Of a stretch of DNA of 64,000 bases, positions 9,022 through 19,189 are shown one piece after another (within the stretch, counting starts at the first letter, position 1; each line of letters starts with the position of its first letter). Source of the DNA: Bermanella sp. WJH001 (lineage in GTDB: Bacteria > Pseudomonadota > Gammaproteobacteria > Pseudomonadales > Oceanobacteraceae); assembly GCF_030070105.1 (NCBI RefSeq), contig NZ_JASJOO010000003.1, positions 295,155 through 359,154 on the forward strand. Reading direction: 5' to 3'. The notes under the pieces are model-generated. The model made no database searches, was not told the DNA's origin, and saw nothing but the letters and a program-made list of their open reading frames with translations. Both the position numbers and the translations under genes were made by a program.

Positions 9022-11601
9022 ATGCAAGATCAATACAATCCCAGCGAAATCGAATCCTCCGTTCAGCAATATTGGGCACAGAACAAAGTCTTTAAAGCCG
9101 TTGTGGATAACAACCGCGAAAAGTTCTACTGCTTATCTATGTTCCCGTACCCATCAGGCCGTCTGCACATGGGTCACGTGCGTAACTACACCATTGGTGA
9201 TGTGATCTCGCGCTACCAGCGCATGCAGGGTAAAAACGTCATGCAGCCGATGGGCTGGGATGCGTTTGGCTTGCCCGCTGAAAACGCCGCCATCAAACAC
9301 AACACGGCGCCAGGCAAATGGACCGACGAAAACATCGCCTACATGAAAAACCAGCTAAACAGCCTAGGTTTTGGTTATGACTGGGATCGTGAACTGGCCA
9401 CCTGTAAACCAGAATACTATCGCTGGGAACAGTGGTTTTTCACCAAGCTGGTTGAAAAAGGTTTAGCCTATAAAAAAGTCTCTGCGGTTAACTGGTGCCC
9501 GAACGACCAAACCGTATTGGCCAACGAGCAAGTCATCGACAACTGCTGCTGGCGCTGTGACTCACCGATTGAGCGCAAAGAAATTCCACAATGGTTCATT
9601 CGTATTACTGATTACGCCGAAGAACTGCTTAACGATCTAGACCAACTAGACGAATGGCCTGATCAAGTAAAAGCCATGCAGCGTAACTGGATAGGCAAAA
9701 GCCAAGGGGTTGAACTGCACTTTGGCATCAAAGACAGAGCCGACACCCTTGAAGTGTACACTACCCGCCCAGACACCCTTATGGGTGTAAGCTACGTGGC
9801 GGTGGCTGCCGGTCACCCACTGGCCAGCGAAGCGGCACAGGGTAATGCGGAATTAACCGCCTTCATCGAAGAATGCAAAAAAGGCGGCACCGCAGAAGCA
9901 GATTTGGCCACCATCGAGAAAAAAGGCTGCGCCACTGGTTTAACCGCCATTCACCCAATCTCTGGCAAAGAAGTGCCAATCTGGGTCGCTAACTTTGTAT
10001 TAATGGATTACGGCACAGGTGCGGTCATGGCCGTACCGGCTCACGATCAGCGCGACTATGAGTTTGCCAAAAAATACGACCTTGCTATCAATCAAGTGAT
10101 CGAGCCTGCCAATGGCGAAGACATTGATCTAGCTAAAGAAGCCTTTACCGAAAAAGGCAAGCTGGTTAACTCTGGCGAATTTGACGGCCTTGAATTTGAA
10201 GCCGCCTTTGACGCCATTGCCAAACACCTTGAAGCCGCAGGCAAAGGCAAAGTGACCACCAACTACCGTCTACGTGATTGGGGTGTGAGCCGTCAGCGCT
10301 ACTGGGGAACCCCAGTACCTATGATCAACAAACAAAACGGCGAACAAGTCCCCACTCCAGAAGACATGTTGCCGGTTGTATTACCAACGGATGTGGTGAT
10401 GGATGGGGTAAACAGCCCAATCAAAAACAACCCAGAATTTGAAAACATCGAATTTGGTGGTGAACAAGCGTTCCGTGAAACCGACACCTTTGATACCTTC
10501 ATGGAATCCTCTTGGTACTACGCCCGTTATTGCTCACCTACCGATGACATGCACATGGTGAATCCTTCCGAGGCCAACTACTGGCTACCTGTGGATCAAT
10601 ACATTGGTGGTATTGAACACGCCATTTTGCATTTATTGTACGCACGCTTCTTCCACAAACTATTGCGTGATACCGGCTTAGTAAAAGGTGATGAGCCATT
10701 CAAGAGCCTACTGTGCCAAGGCATGGTATTGGCCGACGCCTTTAGTTACACCAACGACAACGGCAGCAAAGATTGGGTTAACCCAGTTGATGTGGAAGCC
10801 GAGCGTGATGAAAAAGGCCGCTTAGTAAAAGCCTCGTTTAACGGCAAAGAGCTTAAACACGAAGGCATGATCAAAATGTCTAAGTCGAAAAACAACGGGG
10901 TTGACCCACAAGAAGCCATTGATATTTATGGTGCCGATGTTGTGCGCCTATACACCATGTTTGCCGCGCCCCCTGAGCAATCACTTGAGTGGTCAAACGC
11001 AGGTGTGCAAGGTGCTCAAAAATTCCTACAACGTGTATGGCGTTTAGCCGCCGAACTCATTAATGGCGGTGACATTGCCCCATTAAATGTTGATGGTTTA
11101 AACGATGAGCAAAAAGCGGCCCGTCGCAAAGTGCATGAAACCATTCAAAAAGTCAGCGACGACATTGCCCGTCGTAACGCCTTTAACACCGCCATTGCCG
11201 CTGTTATGGAGCTAACCAACACCTTGGTTAAGTTGGATAAAGCTGACGAGCAAAACCGCGCCGTACTAAAAGAAGGTTTAGTGGCCATGGTGAAAATGCT
11301 GGCTCCTATCGCCCCGCACATGTGTCACGAACTTTGGAAAGAGTTTGGTAACACCGACCTAGTATTAGACGCCCCTTGGCCACAAGTAGATGAAGCCGCC
11401 CTTGTGCGCGACAGCATCACCATCGTGGTTCAAGTAAACGGCAAGGTACGTGGTAAGTTAGAAGTGGCGGCCAACATCGATAAAGACGGCGCCATTGCCG
11501 CGGCAAAAACCGATGCCAATGTGCAAAAGTTTTTAGACGGCAACACCATACGTAAAGAAATTTATGTACCAGGCAAGCTGGTGAATATTGTTGCTAACTA
11601 G
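9022..11601 (+). CDS. leuS: Leucyl-tRNA synthetase
   Basis: 859 residues, class I synthetase that charges tRNA-Leu. Signatures: HMGH at residues 49-52 ([11 protein letters not shown]), the editing-domain region ([15 protein letters not shown] and [16 protein letters not shown]), and KMSKS at 618-622. The anticodon-binding and C-terminal domains are complete (ends [12 protein letters not shown]). leuS-lptE-holA is a conserved gammaproteobacterial order. The ATG at 9022 has no strong ribosome binding site, but the protein aligns from its first residues ([11 protein letters not shown]). Confidence 0.98.
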   Translation: MQDQYNPSEIESSVQQYWAQNKVFKAVVDNNREKFYCLSMFPYPSGRLHMGHVRNYTIGDVISRYQRMQGKNVMQPMGWDAFGLPAENAAIKHNTAPGKWTDENIAYMKNQLNSLGFGYDWDRELATCKPEYYRWEQWFFTKLVEKGLAYKKVSAVNWCPNDQTVLANEQVIDNCCWRCDSPIERKEIPQWFIRITDYAEELLNDLDQLDEWPDQVKAMQRNWIGKSQGVELHFGIKDRADTLEVYTTRPDTLMGVSYVAVAAGHPLASEAAQGNAELTAFIEECKKGGTAEADLATIEKKGCATGLTAIHPISGKEVPIWVANFVLMDYGTGAVMAVPAHDQRDYEFAKKYDLAINQVIEPANGEDIDLAKEAFTEKGKLVNSGEFDGLEFEAAFDAIAKHLEAAGKGKVTTNYRLRDWGVSRQRYWGTPVPMINKQNGEQVPTPEDMLPVVLPTDVVMDGVNSPIKNNPEFENIEFGGEQAFRETDTFDTFMESSWYYARYCSPTDDMHMVNPSEANYWLPVDQYIGGIEHAILHLLYARFFHKLLRDTGLVKGDEPFKSLLCQGMVLADAFSYTNDNGSKDWVNPVDVEAERDEKGRLVKASFNGKELKHEGMIKMSKSKNNGVDPQEAIDIYGADVVRLYTMFAAPPEQSLEWSNAGVQGAQKFLQRVWRLAAELINGGDIAPLNVDGLNDEQKAARRKVHETIQKVSDDIARRNAFNTAIAAVMELTNTLVKLDKADEQNRAVLKEGLVAMVKMLAPIAPHMCHELWKEFGNTDLVLDAPWPQVDEAALVRDSITIVVQVNGKVRGKLEVAANIDKDGAIAAAKTDANVQKFLDGNTIRKEIYVPGKLVNIVAN

Positions 11602-11602
11602 A

Positions 11603-11623
11603 TTAGACGTTAGACGTTAGACG
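11603..11623. repeat. Heptamer tandem repeat TTAGACG x3
   Basis: Three perfect copies of TTAGACG starting two bases after the leuS stop codon. Similar 7-bp repeats follow uvrA (47927) and the DUF3144 gene (48536). Confidence 0.9.
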
Positions 11624-11710
11624 CGCACAGAATGAAACACTGTGCGCATCTATTCACCTAACTACAACTAAATATTGCACCTGCCTCAAGCATTGATAGC
11701 GAGCAAGCAA

Positions 11711-12223
11711 ATGAATAAAAAGAATGTCATCCGTATTTCAATCTTAACCTTCTTGGTAACATTGTTATCCGCCTGTGGCTTTCATTTACGTGGCCAAGTG
11801 GACTTACCAGTGGGCCTGCGTATTTTAAATTTAGATGCTCAAGCCGCTGAAACCATGACACAAAACTTATTACGTCAATCCATGCTCAGCAATGGCATCA
11901 CCTTGTCACAAGATGCCCCTTACACACTCAAAATCATCAGCGAAAGCGGCAACCGCCGCGTGCTTAGCGTCACTAGCAACGCCAAGGCAAGCGAATACGA
12001 ACTCACACAAAACTTAAGTTTCAAATTACTTGATGCAAACGGTGAAGCCGTCAGTGAAGAATTAAACATTACCAGCTATCGCACGTTACAATACGATGCC
12101 GACGCTGAAATTGGTAAAGCCCAAGAAGAAGCCAACCTGCGCCGTGAAATGAAACAAAACAATGCTTACAACGTTTTAATACGCCTAAAGGCGATTAAAC
12201 TGCCAAAGAACAAGGCTAATTAA
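11711..12223 (+). CDS. lptE: LPS-assembly lipoprotein LptE
   Basis: 170 residues. Lipoprotein signal with lipobox LLSACGFHLRG; CGFHLRG right after the lipobox is characteristic of LptE (RlpB), which plugs the LptD barrel and helps insert LPS in the outer membrane. The ATG at 11711 (MNKKNVIRIS) is preferred over an in-frame TTG at 11675 because it leaves a normal signal peptide. It follows leuS and is 2 bases before holA, the conserved arrangement. Confidence 0.95.
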   Translation: MNKKNVIRISILTFLVTLLSACGFHLRGQVDLPVGLRILNLDAQAAETMTQNLLRQSMLSNGITLSQDAPYTLKIISESGNRRVLSVTSNAKASEYELTQNLSFKLLDANGEAVSEELNITSYRTLQYDADAEIGKAQEEANLRREMKQNNAYNVLIRLKAIKLPKNKAN

Positions 12224-12225
12224 TT

Positions 12226-13251
12226 GTGCGTTTGAAACCCGAGCAGCTTGCCCAGCATTTACAAAAAGAACTCAAACCGCTTTATATTATTAGTGGTGAC
12301 GAGCCCTTGCTAGAGCAAGAAATTTGCGACCAAGTCCGCGCCGCCGTCAAAGCTCAAGGTTTCGATGAACGCGAAGTGCACCATGTTGAAGGCAACTTTA
12401 AATGGGGCGAGTTACTAGAAGCCGCCAATGCGTTATCTTTATTTTCTTCTCGTAAGCTTATCGAGATCCGTATCGAAAACGGCAAGCCAGGGGACCAAGG
12501 CAGCAAAGCGTTAATGGAGCTATTTGCTAACCCTAATCCCGACAACATTGTTATGTTGCAACTGCCTAAAATTGATAAAGCCGCCACCAATAGCAAGTGG
12601 TTTAAAACCCTTGATCAAATTGGTGTATTTATTCAGCACTGGCCCATTGAGCGCAACCAACTACCCAGCTGGTTAGCCAATCGCATGCGTCAATTTGGAA
12701 TGAAAGCAGACCGTGATGCATTAGCCCTATTAGCCGATCGCACCGATGGTAACTTGTTAGCGGGGGCACAAGAAATTGAAAAATTAAAGCTACTGGGCCT
12801 TGAACAAATCACCGCCAAACACATTGAGGCCGCCGTAGGTGACGCCAGTCGTTATGATGTCTTTGCCCTGTCTGAATCAGCGTTTAAAGGTGACACCGCG
12901 CGTAGCCTACATATATTAAGCACCTTGCAAGGTGAAGGCATTCACGCCCTTCAACCCTTAGCCATCATGACCAATGACATCCGCCAGCTATTGTCCTTTA
13001 TGCAACTGACACAAGCGGGCACCCCCGACGACAAAGCCCTACAGCAACTCAAGGTATTTTGGCCAAAGAAACAAAGCCAAATTAAAGGTGCAGCACGACG
13101 CCTAAATGTAACCGCCGTGCAACAAAGCTTAACAATCTGTAAGCAAATTGACTTGGCCAGCAAAAGCATTGTCAAAGACGACCCTTGGCGACTATTGAGC
13201 AGCCTAGTAACCAAACTTTGCGGCCTGAACGTCATCCCTGACAGACTTTAA
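12226..13251 (+). CDS. holA: DNA polymerase III delta subunit
   Basis: 341 residues, GTG start 2 bases after the lptE stop. HolA is the delta subunit of the clamp loader and opens the beta clamp. Family landmarks: N-terminal LYIISGDEPLLEQE, the LSLFSSRKLIEIR segment, and the C-terminal collar helices (KFWPKKQSQIK-like region and DDPWRLLSSLVTKLCG). Position after leuS-lptE supports the call. Confidence 0.95.
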   Translation: MRLKPEQLAQHLQKELKPLYIISGDEPLLEQEICDQVRAAVKAQGFDEREVHHVEGNFKWGELLEAANALSLFSSRKLIEIRIENGKPGDQGSKALMELFANPNPDNIVMLQLPKIDKAATNSKWFKTLDQIGVFIQHWPIERNQLPSWLANRMRQFGMKADRDALALLADRTDGNLLAGAQEIEKLKLLGLEQITAKHIEAAVGDASRYDVFALSESAFKGDTARSLHILSTLQGEGIHALQPLAIMTNDIRQLLSFMQLTQAGTPDDKALQQLKVFWPKKQSQIKGAARRLNVTAVQQSLTICKQIDLASKSIVKDDPWRLLSSLVTKLCGLNVIPDRL

Positions 13252-13452
13252 TTATCTAAAGTTGCTCATTTTTTCAACAAAATCACGACTGGCTCTCAGT
13301 TTGGCCGTGATTCACATCACCGCATTACCCTGTATTAACAAATAAGCTACTTGCTTAACGTTTCGTCACCAAAGCATCACAGTCACGATATGCCGCTTGA
13401 GTAATACTCAGCTCATGGATCAACACGCATAGGGCGTGCCCCGGAGGTTTAT

Positions 13453-14034
13453 ATGGGTTATGCAGTACACCAAGACATTAACAATTCCGATCTCGTTTGG
13501 GGATTAGAGCATATATCCCAACAGCAACGGGCCACTGACTTTGTTAAGCGCTTTGAAAATAAGCTTTGTATTTTTTCACCCACAGTGAATCAGCTCTACA
13601 GCAACTACAATATTTTCTTTCCTGAAGATCAAGATAGAAACATGGTGGTTTTACCTGACCCTTATGCGTTTCACGATACGTTTAATCATATTCCAGCGGA
13701 TGCTGTGCAGGCCACTGGGTTGCACATTATTCCAGGGGAAACCATTAATCGCTCTGGCTTGTATATTGTCATCACACAAAAAGGCAAAAACGTACGCTCA
13801 ATTCCTATTCCGTTTAAAGAAGGCTTGCGTCAAATTTTAAAACGCTTTCAAGGTAATGATCCGTTTTTACCTGTGCTCAAAAAAGGGGATTTACGCGAGT
13901 TTGATTCAAACATGCCTTGTTTGCACTTACACCGCTTACGTTTAAGCGCCCTGTCAGAGTTATCAAGCTTAGAGCGTCAAGGCATTAAAAATATTATTAG
14001 CGAAAAAATTATGGGGATATACCGAGAGTCTTAA
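13453..14034 (+). CDS. Hypothetical protein, 193 aa
   Basis: Not recognised. Soluble, no signal peptide or membrane segment. Visible features: an acidic/aromatic N-terminus (SDLVWGLEHISQQQRATDFVKRFE), a central GLHIIPGETINRSGLYIVITQKGKNVRSIPIPF segment with strand-turn-strand character, and a C-terminal helical region. The start is supported by CGGAGG 7 bases upstream of the ATG. A small hairpin (CACGC/GCGTG, near 13424-13438) lies just before that site. It stands alone between holA and a terminator at 14093, so it is probably a single-gene transcript. Confidence 0.75.
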   Translation: MGYAVHQDINNSDLVWGLEHISQQQRATDFVKRFENKLCIFSPTVNQLYSNYNIFFPEDQDRNMVVLPDPYAFHDTFNHIPADAVQATGLHIIPGETINRSGLYIVITQKGKNVRSIPIPFKEGLRQILKRFQGNDPFLPVLKKGDLREFDSNMPCLHLHRLRLSALSELSSLERQGIKNIISEKIMGIYRES

Positions 14035-14092
14035 CACTTGGAAATGGTTAAGCAAGAATAACAACAGTATAAAAATAACAACGTGACATATC

Positions 14093-14122
14093 AGCCCGCA
14101 ATCAAGCTTGCGGGCTTTTTTA
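14093..14122 (+). terminator. Intrinsic terminator after the 193-aa orphan
   Basis: Hairpin AGCCCGCA / TGCGGGCT (loop ATCAAGCT) followed by TTTTTT on the plus strand. Confidence 0.9.
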
Positions 14123-14127
14123 TGAAA

Positions 14128-16302
14128 TTAAAAATTTAATCTGGCCGCCAGCTGAAAACGCGTTTCATCTTGATACATATTCACACCCCAAATATAAGGG
14201 TCCGAGGTTAAGTCGTGCTGAATATTAGCGACGAATTCAATACTGGTGCTTGGCAATGTAAAACCCTGTATAAATTTCACATCGATACGTTCAATCAATG
14301 AGCGATCAGAACTAACTTCATTTAAGTCATCATATTCGTTTGCCAAAATATAACTTAAACTACTTGAGGTGCTATCCCCCCAACTTTGCAACCATGACAA
14401 GGTATGAGTATTTTTTGCATAAATGCGTAGCAGCACTTGTTCGCGACTTAAGCCATTAGCGCCATCAGTATTCACATTGGTATCGGCATCCACATAAGCC
14501 CCCACCCAACGCAACTGGCCTGATGCCCATGGTGAAATGCTGTATTGCCACTCTACCCCTTGAAAGCGCATGGTAATGCCGTTAACGGTTTCAATCTCTT
14601 CTAAGGTTAATGACTGGTAATAAACATCCGTTAAGTTCTCTTCAAACACGCGAATATCTAATTCACTATTAAAGCGATTAAAACGCCAGTAATAACCCAT
14701 TTCATAAGAGCGAATATATTGATGATCAAGATCGCCTGGGCCTTGTTGAGTTTGAAAATACGTGGTGCCGTTTAAATCAGCGCTTGGGGTTGGGTTTTCT
14801 AATATCAGCTGCCAGTTGGCGTCTTGTTCAAACAAATCTGGGCTGCGTACCGATTCACTGTAAACCAAACGTAAAGACTGACTTGGGGTAAATTTATAAT
14901 TCAGCGCAGCACGTGGGGCAAACACTAAATCGGCATCACTTTCTTGCTCTGCCATGACCCCTAAATGTAAATTGGTTTTTTGAGTGGCTTGCCATGTAGC
15001 GCTGGCAAATAAGCGAGTGGTATCGTTATTTAAATAACCATTAAAATAGGTTTGTGAAGACACTTCATCACGACGAAAACTTGCACCACTGACTAACGTT
15101 AAGGACGGGGAATAAATAAACGTATCTTGAATTTCAATATCATAACGATATTCATCTAAATCAGAATGGATGACACCTGAAACAGTTGATAGTGGATTGG
15201 TTGTACCTATAGGTAAATAACGACCTTGCATAGACAGCGCTAAACCAAGTTCTTCCTGCGTATTAAGCAGTGGTGTTGGGTCTTCTTGACGCATAATCGC
15301 ATAAGCGGCTTCAGGGTTTAATGTAAACAACGCTCTTAAATCATCATCTAATAAACCAACATACACTCCTTCTACTTCAGCTTTTTGTTTTTGTTTATAC
15401 TGCGTTGTATAGGCACTTACCTGAATTTGGTGCTTACTGCTTAAATCTTTGGTCCAACGTGTACCGACTTCAACACGTTGTTCTGATACTTTGTTTTCAT
15501 TGGTTTGAAACTCAAAGCCATCACCTTGCTCTTTTTGCGCATCCAATAACACAATTGAGGTTTCAAATTCCCCTAAGCGCGGTGCCTGAAAATAATGCTC
15601 TACATCTACAAAGCGTGAAACTCGTGAGTCATTTTCTACTTCAAACTGGTCAGTGCGTTTTTGCGTAAACGAAATACGGTAATCACTGCTGGCGATTCGG
15701 CCACCGTGTTTAACATACACATTCTCTTCGCCGTTATTCCCCCCTTGTAACGAAACACTTGAGCCATAAGTATCAGCAGGGTGTTTGGTTAAAATATTCA
15801 CCACTGCCTGAAACGCATTAGAGCCATAACTGGCGCTATTGGGGCCACGCACGACTTCTATACGTTTGATGTCTTCAAGGGCAACGGGCATTTCATACCA
15901 GCTTACCGCTGCCAAACCAGAGCGGTACATAGAGCGCCCATTGATAAGCACTTGCAGGTTTTTGGGTAAAGAAGCAGGGCCACCATGATAATGCACGGCA
16001 TCAGAGTTATTATTGTTATCTGGCCCGACCATCATACCGGGCACATAACGAAATAAATCCGCTAAATTTTGGGCACCCACTTGTTTAATAAAGTGTTCGT
16101 CAAGAATGGTAACACTGGCAGGCACATCTGCTTGGTGTTGCTGAAGACGGGTAGCGGTTAATACAACCGGAACAGAATATTCATTAAATTCCGGCAAATC
16201 TAATTCGCTCAGCGACATGCTCATAAAATCTTGCTCAGCAAATACGCTAACTGGTAAGGCCGCTAAAACCCCCAATAAAGAATAATGAATGATCCGTTTC
16301 AT
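14128..16302 (-). CDS. TonB-dependent outer-membrane receptor
   Basis: 724 residues. Signal peptide (residues 1-22, ending VFAEQ), TonB-box-like VPVVLTATR near residue 44, plug domain (VPASVTILDEHFIKQVGAQNL, LFRYVPGMMVG, IKRIEVVRGPNSASYGSNAFQAVVNI) and a 22-strand-type barrel ending in an aromatic residue (AARLNF), as expected for BAM-dependent insertion. It imports a siderophore, vitamin or carbohydrate; no neighbouring transporter or synthesis gene indicates which. The ATG at 16302 has weak spacing to a ribosome binding site, but a large inverted repeat lies in its leader (16337-16382). Confidence 0.93.
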   Translation of the reverse strand: MKRIIHYSLLGVLAALPVSVFAEQDFMSMSLSELDLPEFNEYSVPVVLTATRLQQHQADVPASVTILDEHFIKQVGAQNLADLFRYVPGMMVGPDNNNNSDAVHYHGGPASLPKNLQVLINGRSMYRSGLAAVSWYEMPVALEDIKRIEVVRGPNSASYGSNAFQAVVNILTKHPADTYGSSVSLQGGNNGEENVYVKHGGRIASSDYRISFTQKRTDQFEVENDSRVSRFVDVEHYFQAPRLGEFETSIVLLDAQKEQGDGFEFQTNENKVSEQRVEVGTRWTKDLSSKHQIQVSAYTTQYKQKQKAEVEGVYVGLLDDDLRALFTLNPEAAYAIMRQEDPTPLLNTQEELGLALSMQGRYLPIGTTNPLSTVSGVIHSDLDEYRYDIEIQDTFIYSPSLTLVSGASFRRDEVSSQTYFNGYLNNDTTRLFASATWQATQKTNLHLGVMAEQESDADLVFAPRAALNYKFTPSQSLRLVYSESVRSPDLFEQDANWQLILENPTPSADLNGTTYFQTQQGPGDLDHQYIRSYEMGYYWRFNRFNSELDIRVFEENLTDVYYQSLTLEEIETVNGITMRFQGVEWQYSISPWASGQLRWVGAYVDADTNVNTDGANGLSREQVLLRIYAKNTHTLSWLQSWGDSTSSSLSYILANEYDDLNEVSSDRSLIERIDVKFIQGFTLPSTSIEFVANIQHDLTSDPYIWGVNMYQDETRFQLAARLNF

Positions 16303-16336
16303 GTTGATGCCATTAAAAAACTCAATGACAGATTGT

Positions 16337-16382
16337 GCCAGAACCCTCCTAGCTGTGATAGGGCCAAGGGGAAAGTTCTGGC
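16337..16382 (-). promoter_or_regulatory. Leader stem-loop upstream of the TonB-dependent receptor
   Basis: Eight-base perfect arms GCCAGAAC/GTTCTGGC enclose about 30 bases that can form an inner CCTA/TAGG hairpin. It lies 35-80 bases before the receptor ATG on the transcribed strand and has no T-run, so it is not a simple terminator. It could be an operator, a translational control element or an unknown riboswitch. It matches no riboswitch core I can recognise, including cobalamin. Confidence 0.4.
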
Positions 16383-16511
16383 TTATTTAAAAAAAGATTC
16401 ATCACCAAAATGAATCCCTAAAACTAAAACGGGTTTCAAACATTGAGCTGCATCAAAGCCAGTGCCATAAACGATCAAAATAGATATGAAATTATGACAA
16501 AAAAACGCACC

Positions 16512-17459
16512 TTAAACAGGCATCATGAAATCCACCTCAGGCCCTTTTGGCACCACACGAGTAGGGTTGATCATTGAGTGACTGTAATAATAGTGCTGTT
16601 TAATTTGATCTAGCTTAACGGTTTGCGCGATACCTGCTTGTTGATACAAACCGCGCAAATAGGCCCACATATTTGGGTAATCCACAATGCGCTTTTTATT
16701 GGTTTTAAAATGGCCCACATACACGCTATCGAATCTCACTAATGTGGTAAATAAACGCCAGTCCGCCTCGGTGATGTCATTACCGGTTAAATATTTGTGT
16801 TGTGATAACAGCCCTTCAACCCAATCAAGGCTTTCAAATAATTCATCAAAGGCTTCGGCATAAGCTTGTTGTGTGGTGGCAAATCCACACTTATACACAC
16901 CGTTATTAATCGTGTGATAAACCCGTTCATTCACGGCGTTAATTTGTCCATGCAAATGCTGTGGATACAAATCCAGTGTATTACCCGTAAGTTCATTAAA
17001 CGCAGAATTAAAAATACGAATAATTTCGCTGGATTCATTATTCACAATGGTCTGTGTGTGTTTATCCCAAAGAATGGGCACCGTCACCCGCCCTGTATAA
17101 TCCGGCATGGCTTTGGTGTACAGCTGATGGGCAAATGCCAAGCCATAAAGGTGATCGACAAATTCACCGTCATCTTTGTCTGCTGCGCGAAATTCCCAAC
17201 CGTTTTCAAGCATGTGAGGATGCACCACAGATACACTGATGTGCTCAGTCAAACCTTTAAGGTGCCTAAAAATTAAAGTGCGGTGGGCCCAAGGACAGGC
17301 GTTGGATACATACAAATGATAACGCCCGGACTCAGGCTTAAATGGCCCGTCGCTTGAAATCACATGACGAAAAGCACTGTCTTGGCGTTTAAAACGCCCC
17401 CCTTGTGACTTGGTGTCGTACCACTTGTCTTGCCAAATACCGTCAACTAATAAACCCAT
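16512..17459 (-). CDS. yqjG: Glutathionyl-hydroquinone reductase (Xi-class GST, YqjG/EcM4 family)
   Basis: 315 residues. A thioredoxin-like N-terminal domain carries SNACPWAHR with the nucleophilic Cys55, the CPWA signature of Xi-class glutathione transferases that reduce glutathionyl-hydroquinones; an all-helical GST C-terminal domain follows (LTGNDITEADWRLFTTLVRFD). The opening (GIWQDKWYDTKSQGGRFKRQ) is also typical. The ATG at 17459 is chosen for the strong AAGGAG six bases upstream; an upstream alternative start would add 15 residues and include that site. Cytosolic, probably monocistronic. Confidence 0.93.
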   Translation of the reverse strand: MGLLVDGIWQDKWYDTKSQGGRFKRQDSAFRHVISSDGPFKPESGRYHLYVSNACPWAHRTLIFRHLKGLTEHISVSVVHPHMLENGWEFRAADKDDGEFVDHLYGLAFAHQLYTKAMPDYTGRVTVPILWDKHTQTIVNNESSEIIRIFNSAFNELTGNTLDLYPQHLHGQINAVNERVYHTINNGVYKCGFATTQQAYAEAFDELFESLDWVEGLLSQHKYLTGNDITEADWRLFTTLVRFDSVYVGHFKTNKKRIVDYPNMWAYLRGLYQQAGIAQTVKLDQIKQHYYYSHSMINPTRVVPKGPEVDFMMPV

Positions 17460-17555
17460 GATACTCTCCTTAAAACTTATAATTTCAGTATATCGGGAGA
17501 TCACAGGCGGTATGGGCGATTTATTCGATCACACGTATCGAACACTTGAATAGCA

Positions 17556-18410
17556 TTATTTTTTCAAATAACGCTTTTTTAGAATACGAGAGAGGGCTTG
17601 GCGCCATGGTTTGGGCTTAATGCCAAAAGTGTATAACAGTTTTTTAGTGGCAAGTTTCGGAGTGGACTCCGCAAACTGGCTGTTCATCAAACTACTGGCA
17701 TCCGCCACAATGTCTTGTAACTTGATGTCTTCATACTGTCGCGCTTCTGCGACCACCACTTCTGCGAATTTGAATAAGGTCGTAGGCTCAGCACTGCAGT
17801 AATGGTAAGTACCCCATAACTTGGCATAACGGCACTGGTTCACCATGGCCAACAAAACAGAGGCAATATCACAGGCCGATGTGGGGCATAAAAATTTAGT
17901 ATCCGATAAACGCAGCACTTCGCTATTTTGTGCAAGCTCTAATAACTGGCTCACTTCATCATGACCTTGTGAACTGAACAACCAACCTACTCTAACCAAA
18001 AGGTGATTTTCTAGGGAGCTGCGAATAGCGGTTTCCATGGCCAGTACCTGCTGTCCTGACTCCGTTTTAGGCTTGGGCTCATCTTGCTCTGAAAATATCT
18101 CCCCGTCTTGATGAGCAAATACTTCATTACTCGACAACTGCACTAAGGCAATATTTAAAGACGCACAACACTGACTTAACACACTGGCGATATGAGTTGA
18201 GGTGCCACTGGCACCAGGAGACATGCAGTTAATCAAAAACTGAGGCGCCAATTCAGACAGTCTCGCCTGAATTTTGGTCACATCCGTCAGATCCCAGTCT
18301 GTGCTGTGAATGGCATGCAACGAAATGTTTTTGGCCTGCGCTTGTTCGGTTACGGCGCGTCCTATGGAGTTCTCAGCGCCTAAAATCACAAGATGAAATG
18401 GTGTTTTCAT
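17556..18410 (-). CDS. NAD(P)-dependent RmlD-like sugar-nucleotide reductase/epimerase family protein
   Basis: About 284 residues in the short-chain-dehydrogenase fold. The N-terminal glycine motif is GAENSIGRA within LVILGAENSIGRAV; RmlD-like blocks include WDLTDVTKIQ, FLINCMSPGA, VQLSSNEVFAHQDGE and LLVRVGWLFSSQG. The usual catalytic YxxxK is not clear, so activity on dTDP-4-dehydrorhamnose is not assured. Start is uncertain: ATG at 18410 (MKTPFHLVILG, a natural Rossmann start) or ATG at 18425; neither has a strong ribosome binding site. It follows the response regulator with an 80-base gap on the same strand and may be the last gene of that transcript. Confidence 0.8.
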   Translation of the reverse strand: MKTPFHLVILGAENSIGRAVTEQAQAKNISLHAIHSTDWDLTDVTKIQARLSELAPQFLINCMSPGASGTSTHIASVLSQCCASLNIALVQLSSNEVFAHQDGEIFSEQDEPKPKTESGQQVLAMETAIRSSLENHLLVRVGWLFSSQGHDEVSQLLELAQNSEVLRLSDTKFLCPTSACDIASVLLAMVNQCRYAKLWGTYHYCSAEPTTLFKFAEVVVAEARQYEDIKLQDIVADASSLMNSQFAESTPKLATKKLLYTFGIKPKPWRQALSRILKKRYLKK

Positions 18411-18490
18411 AAACAGTCGATACATGCCTAAATTCGAGGACTGAAAATGTATCAATAATCAGGCCACAAAACCAGCAGCATACTCATGGC

Positions 18491-19189
18491 TTAACTGTCG
18501 TGACTAAGCAAATAACCACGACCACGTACCGAACGAATGCGCACCCCATCACCCAGTTTTTGCCTCAGGGAGGACACCATAATATCCACCGCCCGACTAA
18601 AACCATCATACTCAATGCCCCGAAGGTGCATGGTGATGTCGTCTCGACTAAAAATACGACCCGGTTCGCTGCTCAATAAAACATATAAATCGTACTCTGG
18701 ATCGGTCAATTGACAGTCCTCACCTTGTTTAAAAACACGGCGTGACAGACGATCCAGTTTAAGGGCAGTTGACGCCTGTTGAGTGTCGGTGACAGGGGTA
18801 AAGTGATGAGCGCGGCGCAAGTGCGCGCGAATACGCGCCAACAAGCGTTGCGGTTCAACGGGTTTGGCTAAAAAGTCATCGGCACCCACCTCAAGGCCAA
18901 TAATCTCATCCAAGCCCTGAGCGCGAGCCGTCAATAAAATGATGGGGCCATGATAAAACGTGCGCACCTGTTTACACACCTCTAAACCATCTTGCCCAGG
19001 TAACATGATATCCAAAATAACAAGGTCCGGTGATTCACTGCGCACACGTTGTGGTGCTAATAGACCGTCACTTTCAATGGCCACCTCATAGCTGTTATTT
19101 TGTAAAAAAGACGCTGTTAATTGCGCCAACTCTAAATCATCTTCGACCAATAAAATTTGGCCATAACCTTCGTTATTTAATGACGCCAT
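18491..19189 (-). CDS. OmpR-family response regulator (RstA-like)
   Basis: 232 residues. Receiver domain with acidic pair E17-D18 and phospho-acceptor Asp60 in LVILDIMLPG, followed by LLTAR and GADDFLAKPVEP (conserved Lys). A winged-helix Trans_reg_C domain ends with RAVDIMVSSLRQKLGDG and IRSVRGRGYLL. The nearest family by pattern is RstA. It is the regulator for the kinase at 20749, although two other genes lie between them. Its first 13 bases overlap the end of the barrel-like gene, so the operon is translationally coupled. Confidence 0.94.
   Translation of the reverse strand: MASLNNEGYGQILLVEDDLELAQLTASFLQNNSYEVAIESDGLLAPQRVRSESPDLVILDIMLPGQDGLEVCKQVRTFYHGPIILLTARAQGLDEIIGLEVGADDFLAKPVEPQRLLARIRAHLRRAHHFTPVTDTQQASTALKLDRLSRRVFKQGEDCQLTDPEYDLYVLLSSEPGRIFSRDDITMHLRGIEYDGFSRAVDIMVSSLRQKLGDGVRIRSVRGRGYLLSHDS

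Noticed and set aside
16337-16382. Cobalamin riboswitch before the TonB-dependent receptor
   Set aside because: The element is too short and lacks the GCCACTG B12-box and the conserved core.
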